A stretch of 64,000 nucleotides of DNA, taken from contig CALNHX010001052.1 in NCBI GenBank assembly GCA_940337035.1, forward strand, positions 62,001 to 126,000. The letters are read 5' to 3'. The notes beneath the pieces were generated by a model, which ran no database searches, had not been told where the DNA came from, and saw only the letters and a program-made list of their open reading frames with translations. Positions within the stretch are counted from its first letter, which is position 1, and the number at the start of each line of letters is the position of its first letter. The position numbers and the translations under genes are program-made. Source of the DNA: Agriotes lineatus. Its lineage: Eukaryota; Arthropoda; Insecta; Coleoptera; Elateridae. Shown here in pieces: positions 22,367 through 33,800 of this stretch.

Positions 22367-23359
22367 AAACGCATTCATTTATCAAGATGGCGGAAATAGC
22401 ACATAGGAAATTTTGGTCGACAACTTGAAGTTAAGCTTTGCTGGACCTCACCAATACCCCAAAAAAGAAATTTCAAATTTCCCTTCACTTTCAAGCAAAA
22501 ATGACATAGTGACTGGACTATTAGCATTCTTGAAAAAACAGAATATTGGTTACAGACGTAAAAAATCGAATGTCTTCAATAAGGAGGATATCGAAAAAAA
22601 TTTGGATACTGCTCCCTTGGATTTTCTTCCACAAAAGGTAGGTTTCTCAATATTGTATTTGCACCAATAGTTACTTATTTAAACATTTTAGGTTGCTTTA
22701 GTCATTGGGATTTCTGGCGCTTGTAGAAGTGAAGAATTGTTTAAAATGAAAATAAATGACATAGAAATTACAGAAAAAAGGGTCATTATCATAATTCCAA
22801 ACACGAAAACTTATCGTCCTCGAAGTTTTGTAATAACGGATCTAAAATGAATTGCCATATTAAAAGAATATGAATTTACGTAAGAATGTAGATAACCAAC
22901 GATTTTTGATGCAAGTGCGGAGTGGAAAAGTCACCCGGCAGCCTTATGGACATAATTCAATCGGGCAATTCCCCAATAAAATAGCTATGTTTTTAAAGTT
23001 GAATGACGTAGACAAGTTTACTGGGCATTGCTTTAGACGAACAGCAGCTACATTACTTGCTAATACCGGAGGCGATATTCTCCAGTTAAAGAAGCTGGGT
23101 GGTTGGAAATCGAGTTCAGTAGCTGAAGGTTATGTGGAAAATTCTCTGGAGGGCCAATTAAAAATTGCGCAAATGTTGTCCGTAACAACTAAATCCCAGG
23201 TACAAGAATCATCGTCCTTGTCTGCTTCTCCTAGAGCTTCAACTTCAAATAAACAATCCAATATTTCATCTTCAAAGCCACAACATGGTTTAAGCTTCAC
23301 CATCAATAGTCATGAAAATTTCAACGTTACAATTAATTTATATCGCTCAAATTCTTAAT

Positions 23360-25130
23360 ATGTAGTTTTTTATTCAAATTATTTGTTCAGCTATTTGTAG
23401 AATTGCTCTATTTGTATTAATAAATAACTACTTTCTCTATGTATTATAATTTATATTTCCTGCAACTAATAGAAAACCCGTAAGAAACGGAGGTTGGAAA
23501 AAGACTAATTTCCAACTCGAAAATTGATAAGAAAGTTACCACTTTCCAACCTGAACTGTCATATTTCATTTCAATTATCAAATGAAGTTGAAATTCTATA
23601 CTTTCCAACTTTTGACATAAGGTAATTTAATTATTGCTTTATGGTTGTGAATAAAATATTATACAGTGTTTGTCATACGTTTTATTATCCATTTATCAGA
23701 AAGCTTTTATTGTTCATAAAAGTTTCTGCATCTTCTCAAACTAAAAATGCAGTTGCCAAAATTTAAATATTGTTATATAACCCTTTTTCGAATGGTTATT
23801 ACAATTAGCAAATTGGATGTCTACCCTATTGCTTAGTTAACAGAAGTAGTATCGAGAATAATGTTTTAAACACTTACCTTGTTGCTTTTGAATTATTTTC
23901 AAAATTGACATATCGCACTTACGAAAATATATGATTGAAATTATGTCACTTGACTATTATTTAAAATTACCTCGCTAGTCAGTTTATTAAGAAAATAAGA
24001 ATCTATCTTCCTCAGCTGAATGAGTAAAGGTTATAATAATGAATCCCTTTATAATTGAATACTGAATTACAAAATTATTATTGTATTGACTTCTTTGTCA
24101 ATCACACTCCTTAGTACTTTTAATAGAACCTTCTTTTAAGTTAGATTGTATTATTATGCTTGGTTTGACATTACAATCAATCAAAACTAAATGTTGTCAA
24201 ATTATTTAATCAAATTACTTTTTCCAAATTGTGTTTAAAATTAATTACAGATACCTAGACCAAAATGATATAATTTCTACTTATAATGGCCGAAAATGTC
24301 GAGTACCCGAATCAAAGCAAATTTAGAAAACTTATTATTCTAAATTGCGCTCTAAACCGAAATTACAGTGCTTTCCACTAATTTTGTTGTACCAAACTTG
24401 TTAATAAAAATACACTAACCTTCACGAAGACTCACTTGTAACTTGAGTGTATTTTCTATCAGCTCCTAACTGATTGGCAGTCGACAAACACCTCCCTTGA
24501 GTTGTTGAAGACCCAAAATAGCTCGTTGTAGCTCTCGTACCTCTTAATACCTTGATAAATGGTAGTACAGCATGCCACAATCACTCTCACTTTCACTTAC
24601 TGCTGGTTTAAATACCAATTACCACTTCAAATGGTTTCAAACAATCTTGAAATTATAATATGAATAATAATTGTGACCTTTGGTCAAATTTGATCTTGAC
24701 GAAGGCTATCTTGCTATCACGTACCAAATATACAATATTACTCTCACAATTAAAGGAAAGTTAGCCCTTTAACGTGACTTATTAAACGTAGATTATTCAA
24801 AATTAAAGAAGTTTTTTCACTTTCAGTAAACAACCCCCTGGTTGCCTATTGCTACTACCACCAGTAATCTATCACCAACTGTTATCACATGATACCCTTT
24901 AGATATCTGGATATTAATATTGAATTAATTAAACATCCACACAGCATGCTACATTACAATATCTCCTTTCGTATATTATTATTTATTATTATTAATGCCT
25001 TTATTACTTTTTTTCCAACTACAAAAACAACATTTATTTATACTGATGCGAAGTTCAGCTTAGGCAATATTTGTGACAAAACAAAATACCTAGTAATAGA
25101 AGTGAATTGAATAATAATCGACTGTAAATA
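23360..25130. other. AT-rich spacer with repeat fragments
   Basis: 23480-23625 repeats 'ttggaaa'/'tttccaac' words in both orientations. 23670-23770 ('attatccatttatcag', 'atgcagttgccaaaattt') is homologous to the arms of the element at 35400-36640. No genes seen in the rest. Confidence 0.5.
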
Positions 25131-25343
25131 CACGAGAGGTCTTTTTTATCCGGATAAAATTGAATTTTTTTACAAGAATTTGGTTGCTTGGTAAATTGAC
25201 GAAACAAACCGCCTATGATAAAAAAAAGCGAGTCCGAAGGACGAGCTTTTTTATCTGGCGGTTTGTGGAGACAATTTACCCAAAAGAAAACAAATTAGAG
25301 TTTAAAAAATGAAATTTTATCCTGGAGAAAAAAAACCTCGAGC
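25131..25343. mobile_element. Foldback element with GAA apex
   Basis: Arms of about 100 bp (for example 'acaaaccgcc..gataaaaaa' against its complement) meet at 'gagtccgaaggacgagc'. The outer ends are 'cacgagaggt' and 'acctcgag'. Confidence 0.8.
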
Positions 25344-25424
25344 GTAATTCGATGAGATAATTTAATGAATAATAAAACATAATAGCTAGGTAATTATGAA
25401 AAATTCAAGAATACATTTATTTAT

Positions 25425-26605
25425 TTAAAAATTACAATTATTAAAAACACAATGATTAAAAATTGTTTTTTTGTCTTCTTCTAAATCACAACTATTTGGA
25501 GTTTTCAATACATTCAGTACAGATGAAGTCGATGTTTGCTGATTTCCCCTCATCGAATTGATTATTGCGGCATGGTGCTCATTATTGAGCTGCAAATACG
25601 GTTTAATTGACCCTAAATTTGAATGGCCAGTCACTTTAATAAGTTGATTTTCACTGACTCCACTTTTAGATAATTCTGTCACGACAGCAGCTCTGACGTT
25701 AAGGCCAATTTTTGCAGCTGAATCTTTCTTCCACTTGAAGATTTCATTTTGACCAATTGGGATATTTTTGTACCAACCCTTGGAACTAATTTTCTTCCAA
25801 AACGGGTTGGGTGTGAGAAATAACCTGTCGCATGTTATGTGGTCTGACCTCTTTTCGAGCATTTTAGCCAAGAGTCTCACTGGACAGACATTTGGGTCTT
25901 CGACATTTTTAGTCAGCCATTTGCTGTCACATAGTTTTTTTCCCGCCCCCTTGCGTTGTTTTGGTAAAAATCGGGTTGTACTCAAACCGCCCCGTCGGTG
26001 TTCCGTCGTTTTCCTTCTCCTCTGCAACATGAAATGTTCTGCAACTTACTGCTTCTCCTCCTCTCCAGGCTAGCTCGAAGGCTGCAATGTGAAAAAATTT
26101 TCGTTGCAAACCTGTTGGTTCATCTTCGTTCCACAACTTTGTAATTGCAAATATTTCAGATTTTGTGAGCGCTGCTGAACTTGACTTTCTCTTTTCTGAT
26201 TGAGCTTGCAGCATTCTTCGTTTGGCATTTCTTGCGTCCCTGGATTTTTTGAATCGCATGTCAATGAATGGGTCAAATACAACTTTAAAGTCGTGAAAGT
26301 ACCTACTTTTCTTGCAACATTTTTGCAGTGCAATTCCACATGGTTTTAACGACATATTCTTTATATTCACTTCAGTCTGTTTTTTTCATGTTGAACGCCC
26401 AGTCGGCTAATATTTCCGCAAGTTTTTCAATAGGTGTTGTGCTTTCAAAATTGTAATTTCGTTCATTGCAAAACAAGGTAAACTGTCGCCAAATTGACGT
26501 TTTTGTATTCACCGTGTTTTTCGGAGTAGTTTGTTTTACGTTGGCTTCGATTTCTTCTTGATTCGACGTGCCAAAACGCATGGAATTTGCCATTTTGTAC
26601 TTCAA
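25425..26605 (-). pseudogene. Second tyrosine-recombinase-like gene (Crypton/DUF3504-like)
   Basis: Three overlapping or abutting frames on the - strand form one decayed gene. The start is at 26605 ('MKYKMANSMRFGTSNQ'), with a frameshift at about 26370 and another between 26030 and 25927. Motifs include 'FFHIAAFELAWRGGEA' (first catalytic Arg), 'NPIFTKTTQGG', 'DSKWLTKN', 'NVCPVRLL' and 'LIKVTGHSNLGSIKPYLQL' (His and the putative nucleophile Tyr). This is the phage-integrase-like fold seen in insect Crypton relatives and ZMYM-type genes; it is clearly a different family from the gene at 19020. The usual H of the HxxR box, before 'NVRAAVVTEL', seems deleted. It lies about 460 bp upstream of STING, in the opposite direction. 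Confidence 0.8.
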
Positions 26606-27069
26606 TTACAAGTTGTTTGTCAATTTGTAAAATTGTTTGTTTATTCGTTATCATAGCAACAAACAATAATCGGGTTCGAGAAAGCCTGCCAAGGAAGTTT
26701 GCCCACATTTTATCCAGTAGCAAAGTTAGGGCTAACTTTATCCGATGTCAAAGTGACAAATACATCGCGGCTTATGGGATTTTTATATATGAATTCAATT
26801 ATCAGTCATCTTACAAACTTAAAACTGCCAACTAAAAGGCAATTTTACCCACCATCATAGACACAAGTATTTTACTAAATGCCACTTTTATATGAGCAAA
26901 TTTTATGTAAAGTTTTAGATATTCCCCCTCCGCATTTGTGCCAAAACTTATATAATAGACTTCACATTAAAAACACAACATATTTTTTTTTAGGTAGATA
27001 CTGATGAATAATTAAAGAACGCAAGTGTCCTTCATACCAAATAAAGTGAAGTTTACAACCCATATTGCC
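26606..27069. other. Region between recombinase relic and STING start
   Basis: Probable STING promoter and 5' UTR. An in-frame TAA at 27013-27015 precedes the chosen ATG at 27070 ('gccATGa', acceptable start context). I see no clear TATA box. No other gene seen. Confidence 0.45.
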
Positions 27070-27885
27070 ATGACACATTACAAGAAGAAGAATCTGCAAA
27101 TTCTCGCAGGCTACATAATATTCTTAAGTTGTAAGTTCTTGCTCAAATAATATTGTAATATAAAAGTTATCCTTTTTAGTTGGCTGTTTATGTACTAAAC
27201 ATAATCAACTATTATATTTAGGTATAGCGCTAATACTTCCTTTAGAATCCATTTAAATAACATTACTTATTTTAGCAAATTTATTGTCAATGATGATAAT
27301 TACAGAACTTATAAATAGGTTTTTCAAGGAAAAAAAACGTACTACACATTCGAACGAAACATGTTGGAGGAAGTTTGCTTTTGAGTACTCTTCACCATTA
27401 AGCTATGCTGCTCTAATAATTGCACTTTCTATAATTTTAATGACATGGTTTTTCAACATAAAAAGCCCATTTAAGGTGTTACTTGATGGAAACGAATTTC
27501 TTTTTCTGATTACTTTTGGCATATTACTGTCTAGAAATCTTGACATGGTAAGTAGTATAGTTCCATGATCGTTACTTAATGTTTCTGATAAATTAATTGT
27601 TATTTACTATAGGATGAAAGTACAGTGAACAATAGCTTAACAATGGATGTAAAAGGTATAGACTATGGTTCTGGAATGGCTCATTCGTATTTTTATGGTT
27701 ACTTGAAAATTGTATTGCCAAATCTTGGTGGAAGATATAAGGGAATAAAAGATTGTATGCAAGACTATGAAGCAAAACATAATGTAAAATTTGGCATGTA
27801 TAAGTTATTTATACTAATACCTTCATCACTGTACTGTCCAAATAGTTTGGCTAGTGGTGATTCTACATCAATGGAAGATGGTAGT
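27070..27885 (+). other. Sting: STING exons 1-4: membrane domain and start of ligand domain
   Basis: Exon 1 (61 nt, from ATG 27070) gives 'NLQILAGYIIFLS'; exon 2 (42 nt) 'FGCLCTKHNQLLYL'; exon 3 'NLLSMMIITELINRFF', 'SPLSYAALIIALSIILMTW' and 'FKVLLDGNEFLFLITFGILL'. Together these make four membrane helices of the STING type. The donors are strong ('gtaagt' after exons 1, 3 and 4); exon 2's donor 'gtatag' is weak. Exon 4 could be read on to a second 'gtgagt' at 27910, but the donor at 27886 gives the normal spacing between the 'SME' and 'DRAG' motifs. Confidence 0.88.
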
Positions 27886-30800
27886 GTAAGTAATAATGCT
27901 ATAGTGAGAGTGAGTATTTTTAGGCCAGAGTGCCATATGAAGCATGCTCAACAACTGTAATCCCTCGACTTCTGCTGTTTGTGTCGGTGGCACCAAACGT
28001 GTTTTAAACATTGAGCTTATGTCTCATAGAAAATATAAAACACATTTGAGTCACAAAAAATATATTTACATATTACATATAAAAAAATGTATCAACGTAT
28101 ACTTACATATTGTTCATCAGAAAGACGCTCAGATAAATCTTCTTCGCTGCCGCTATCGCCACCTAAAGTTACAATAAGCGATACAATATCCTCGGTGTTG
28201 AAGTAAATTTTGCGATTCTACCAATGCTTAACTAGATCTTCTGTATTATTTATACAATTTTTCCAATTTTGCGCAGTGCACTGATTTACCACTTCATTCC
28301 ACATGGCTAGTACATTTTCATCTCGATATCCATATCAACTGAAGTGTTTATTGTAGTAACGTTTATACTTGACGCAGCGATGAATAGAGTGACTTATGCA
28401 ACCCAAATAACATATTTCAAAGCTGACTGGATCAGTATTTGAATAATAATTACGAAAGAATCAGAGATAGCAGTTCTCATAATTAGACTTAATTTCATCT
28501 GGCATTAAATAATTGTTTGAGGTTATGATGCAAATAGAAACTTTGACCAATTTGTGCACGTGTAATATGTAGGCATGTGGCCTGGAGCTTGTTAAATATC
28601 ATTATTGTCTACATATTACAAGTGCACAAATGTCATGCTTTTTAAGTTTCTATTTGTATCATACCCTCAAAAAATTATTTAATGTCAGAAGAAATGAAGT
28701 CTAATTATGAGAACCGCCATCCCTGATTCTTTAGTAATTATTATTCAAATACTGATCCAGTCAACTTTGAAATATGTTATTTGGGTTGCATAAGCCACTC
28801 TATTTGTTTGCTGCGCCAAGTATAGAATTTGACCATATAAGTTCGATGGGGTTGATTTAGTAATCGTGTTTAATGTGCATATTCTCAGAGCATTTCATCT
28901 GCGAGCCTAAAATGCTTTACGAAAGTTGTATTGGAACTGAAATGTACTAACTCTTATGCTTATTTGTAGGGATGTGCCGAAGCATCGATTCGGCTTCGGT
29001 ATTCGGCCGATATTTTTCAGTTATTCAGCTTTGGCGGACCGTTTCGGCCAAAGCATGCTAACAAAAAAATTATTGTTGCAACTCGCAAATTTGCTATGAG
29101 TGGTTATAATACCGATGGGGCCACAATTATATATAACAGCAATGAGATAACATGAACAAGCAAATAGAACGCTTGAGTAAGAAAGAGATGGCCATACGAT
29201 AAAATTATTTTAGTAGGCATGTTTAGTTGACATGTCATAATTAAATTAAGCGTCAAGCCTACTCGAATATTTGCTACTATGTTTATCTCTTTCTTACTCA
29301 AGCAATACGTGTTATTTTCTTGTTCATGTTATCTCATTGCTGTTATATATAATTGTGGCCCCATCGGTATTTATTTAATATCTTGTTTTGAGCTGGAGTT
29401 TAGACCCTGGTTTAAACTGCATTTATTCAAAATGGATAAAAAAATAAGTGGTGTTTGGAAATATTTAAAAATAATTAAAAATTTGGGCAGTGCAGCAAGA
29501 AAAAAAGCTGTATTTTAGTGTTTAAGTAGTTCTTATGTTTTTTACAAATATTTGATGTGGTCGTTGGTAGGTCTGTTATTTCGTATTTCAATATTTGTGT
29601 CGTTTATTATTTCGCTTGGTGTGTTTCTAAAATGTATTTGCTAAATAAACCGCTTGTTCAAATAAATTATTTTTATTTTCTTACTTTATTACTATGATAA
29701 AAAAATATGTATCAGTGTTTATCGAGATTTTCATTTTTAGGTATTATGATTCGGCCGAAACTTCGTGCTTCGGTTAAATTTTAGGATGAATATTCGATAT
29801 TTGGCCGAATCAGAAAAAATCCGCTTCGGCGCATCCCTACTTATTTGAAACTTTGGTTAATTAATCATATTTTTATATAGGTATATAAATATGCCAAAAT
29901 CCACTAATAGATACGGCACTTTAAGAAGAATATAAATATAATCGTAAACTAAAATAACATTTAAAAAAGTGCAGTACTTTGTTGCATATTTTTGTCAGTT
30001 TGCATGTCTTCTATTAAATACACATATTACATCTTTTCAGTTAATAATTTGGTTAAATAATACTTTTGGCTATTGTTAATTTATCAATATCAGGCAAATC
30101 TGCGTACTGCAAAATATTTAGGTTTACCTCGTTATACAGTAAGAAATACCTAATAATAATAATAATAATCGTCTTTATTGCAAAAAAAAAGGAATATATA
30201 CTGAGATGGTATTAAGCCTGCACTCAACCCTGCTTGCAGCACAACAAATAAATAAAACAAATCAGATAGCACAGAGTTGGGGTAGTTCATGCAACTGCAA
30301 GTTTGAACGTAAATTTCAATCCGTAATTACATTTGCAAAGAAATGCTGGTAGTAATGAATTGAATTGAATAGAAAAGGCAAAGGGCAGAGCTCGTTTTTC
30401 ATAGATTGGAATCGAAAATAAGAGGTTTGTGCAAAATTAAAGCCGAACCATAATAAATAGCACTGTCACAGAAAGGTTTATAATATGTGCGTGTTAAATG
30501 AAGCGTAGATGTCAGAATAATTAAATGGGATATGTTTTATGAGCATTTTAAATCAAAGGTAACTGAAGTAGAATTATGATAATACGTTGCAACAAGCATA
30601 AACCAAACAGAATAGGGCAATTATAATTATGGGACAGCAATATTTGATAATTTGGTGAAAAGCGAACAGTTAAAATAAAATTATAAGAAATGGACAAAAC
30701 AGGATGTGAAACAAATTAGTGCAGGAACTGAACAATTGTAAAAAACAAGTCAGTGTAATTACGTGAGTGATAAGGACAATTAAATAACACAAAGTGAGTG

Positions 30801-33800
30801 GCGCTATGAGACAATTTAAAACCAAAATTAAAAGAATAATATTTTAGAAATAAGAATTTTTGTAAATAATTTTAGTTATAAGTTAAATTAGGATAAGAAG
30901 TTTTTGTAGTGTATTTGGTCAATTTTCGTTTTGTATAACCTAGATAGGCAATTGTTATTAACGACCAGTATAGAGAGAGACAATTGAATAAACATTATGA
31001 AAGACAACCAGTTTTTGTGCTCTCCAAAAATTACAGTTTTTCCCTATTAATTTATCAATTTTATCGATATAAAATACACCAGTATGTTAAGTAATTACCA
31101 GTGCACCTGTGAGAATGCGGAGAACATTTTTCCTCACATGAAAATAATTTTTCATCGTTGCCACCTTACGAGGATTCCGACAGGACCAGCAAACTTCAGC
31201 CACGGGCAAGATAAGGTTCCTGAGCCCAAGATTCCGACTGCAGCGTTTCCGCACAGCGTGTAGGAAGCATCTACAGCAGCCACAGCATCCCAGGGGTCCA
31301 ACTACAGGCAGAAATCAGCAGGAGATGCAGTCCGAATGAGCTAATGCACCCCTACAAAAAAGTCAGGTTAGTTTTTCAACCAAAATAACTGTGTTAGCAA
31401 GCGGAAATTCGCATGACTACTAGAGCAAACCTTCATGAACGAGACCCAGGCAGAGTTAAGCATCCATCAAAAATCAAATATCCAGTAATTGCCATAATCA
31501 AGTTTGAGGTTATGTTGATCTCAGAGCGACGCTCCAAAAAACAATTTAATGTTGTAACAACGAAGTGGAGGTTTTTGCCTGCAAACAAATGAGAATCAGT
31601 GACGCTAAGAGCGCGATAATTCAAAATTTACCTGATAAATCGCTCATAAAACACCTTTTATTAGTTTAAATCACAAAAACGAAACACTAACCAAAAATAA
31701 ACCGATTTGTAATAGGAGTTTGACAGAAATAGCGGCTGCGCGTTTTAGTTAAATTTATATTCCAGTGGCGTATCACACAGTTTGTAATTATAATTACGTA
31801 ATATAAGAGCCCACCGTAAAATTCTCGGATTTACTTCCTTTCTTTCTAATGTCAATTTTAAGCTGTTACAATCAGTGACTATCGTAAATGGTATCCCTTG
31901 TAAATAAATCCTAAATCGTTCAATTGAATAAACCACTACTAAAGCCTCTAATTTAAAGCTTGTTCCTTTGCTAAAATAATAAATTGCATGAAATCTTCCA
32001 TCAGATTGCTTTTTCATAAGTACGGATCCAAAACCATGTGAGCTAGCATCACAGTGCAACTCTGTTTCTGCCTGCGAGGAATAAATTGCCAAAATTGGTT
32101 CCGATATCAATACCTCTTTTAAAAAATCGAAACAAATTAATTCATTATCTCCTTAAATGCAACTTTTGATTTGAGATCATATAATGGTTTCGAAATTAAA
32201 GCAATTTTTGTTACGAATTTACGAAAATAAGAAACTAATCCAAGAAAACTTTGTAATTCGCGGAGTCCTTGGAACTGGATAATTTAAAACAGCATTAATA
32301 TTTTCTGAGTTAGGCTTTATTCCTTTGCTGCTAATTCAATACCCTAAATAGTCGATTTCGTTAAGTAGAAATGCACATTTTTCAAATTTTATTCAAGTAA
32401 GTTGTTTACTATAACAGTAAGAACTTCTATCAAAATGCTCAGATTATCTTCTATTGTTTCTGTCGCAATCAGTAAATCGTCCAAATAAATTAATATGTTA
32501 TTTTGATTAATCAATGAACGGAAAGCTGCGTTTATAAATCGCGTAAAAAAGGAAAATCCGCTCGATAAACCAAACTGCAATTTTATTTACTCGAAATTGC
32601 CCTTTAAAAGTAACAAAAGAAGTATACGGAATAGAACTGTCTTTTAATTTAATATGATGAAAGGCATATTTTAAGTCTAATCTCGTAAAATACATTTTAT
32701 CCCTAAGACTATCGATGTGATCGTCTATTCTAGGAATCGGAAATACATCTCGTACTGTTATTTTGTTTAGCTCTCTGTAATCAACTGCCATGCGAAACTG
32801 ACCATTCTTTTTTCTAACTAACACAATAGGGCTACTGTATTGTGATGTGCTAGGTCGAATAATTAGCCGTTTCAATAAATCGTCAATAATTTTTGCTGGT
32901 TGTGCTAGGTACAACAAAGAAATTTATTACAGTTTCACAACCTTGAATTGTAATTTTTTGTTGAAACTGACCGAAGATATTTAATTTACTTTTATTAACC
33001 TCTTCAAACTGTAACGTGTCAGTAAAAGGTTGTACTGTTACTGTTTCGGGTACCAAATTCTTATCTAAAAGTGATATTGGACTACCACTGTCCAATACTG
33101 CAGAAATTACACCGATATTATCAAAAGTTACTTTAACTGTGTAGCACGGCACTAAATCACTTACAGATTCCACTAAATTGGTTGACCCAATCTGCCCCTG
33201 GGTTTGTCCTTTCGGCTGCGTGACCATGCGACTTGGACATCTATTCTTCACATGACCCATTTGTCCACAAATGTAACAGGAACCACGGTCTCTTTTCGGC
33301 TTTGGGCACGATGATGAAAAGTGTCCGGTTTCGTTACAGTTGAAACATTTGAATACAAAGCCTTTTGAATTTCCTTGAAAAGATCTGGCAGCACTTGTTG
33401 AGGACACCCTGCTGTTAGAATCGGTCCTAGCTGAAAAGTTTGACACAGATTTTTACTTCGAACTCTGGCATAAACGTCCAATTTCAGTTTTAATTCTTTC
33501 AGTGTAGTTGCCTCGTACAAAACATTTTATGGTTGTTGTCATCCGGAATCCCATCAATAATATACGTAATTAATGCTTCTGTTTCCACTGTACCCCTCGA
33601 AGCTAATTTCTTCATAATTAGGAAATATTCTTGAACAGTTTCCTCACGCCGCGTTTTTCAATTGGACAACTTTTGATATAATTGAGCACTATTAATTTTT
33701 ACGGAGAATTTGCTTAAAAGTCGAAATTTTAAAATTTTCCAAGAGTTGAGGCCTCGCTCTCCTTGTATAAACAGTTTTGCTAATCCGGTCAACGATTTCT

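Larger units (their letters stand above)
19300..22518. mobile_element. 3.2-kb long-TIR element inside recombinase gene
   Basis: Starts 'gtccagtcactatgtc' and ends with the complement, with TA on both sides (19298-19299 and 22519-22520). The inverted arms are about 560 bp: 19300-19876 matches 21254-21670 plus 22367-22518, the right arm being split by a further insertion. The middle holds a CR1/Jockey-like RT fragment and an acidic exon-like stretch. Removing the element at the TA joins the two halves of the recombinase reading frame, so both the boundaries and the order of events are clear. Confidence 0.88.
19020..23358 (+). pseudogene. Crypton-like tyrosine recombinase, split by insertion
   Basis: The left piece starts MSDIISDSEMECTPP and carries the family's 'ENLLPEESKTRYEKAYQMY' core-binding start, then decays by frameshift near 19210 and a stop. 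After a 3.2-kb insertion (19300-22518) it resumes as 'LAFLKKQNIGYRRKK'. A 54-bp GT-AG intron (22638-22691) follows, then the catalytic domain: 'SGACRSEEL' (first Arg), 'GHCFRRTAATLL' (HxxR), 'LGGWKS', and the tyrosine in 'AEGYVENS'. A TGA near 22847 and a frame change near 22870 interrupt it. Such proteins cut and rejoin DNA through a 3'-phosphotyrosine; this type is found in Crypton transposons and in genes derived from them. All catalytic residues survive, but the gene is dead. Confidence 0.88.
28967..29839 (+). mobile_element. Non-autonomous hAT element
   Basis: 8-bp target duplication 'cttatttg' (28959-28966 and 29840-29847) and short imperfect inverted ends 'tagggatgtgccgaag' / 'cttcggcgcatcccta', both diagnostic of hAT. 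The subterminal regions are rich in 'ttcggc'/'gccgaa'. It contains another foldback (29108-29372) and a vestige of the transposase start. Confidence 0.92.

Noticed and set aside
26930..26940. A 'gggggaat' word upstream of STING as an NF-kB/Relish site
   Set aside because: Matches only part of the kB consensus and is a single occurrence; not reported as regulatory.
27613..27909. Longer STING exon 4 ending at the second donor 'gtgagt' (27910)
   Set aside because: In frame, but it adds eight residues where the family has none; the donor at 27886 is stronger and gives normal spacing to 'DRAG'.
27916..28010. STING continuing directly after 27909 on an exon 'ARVPYEACSTT..'
   Set aside because: The sequence does not resemble the STING ligand domain, and the true exon 5 is at 40624.
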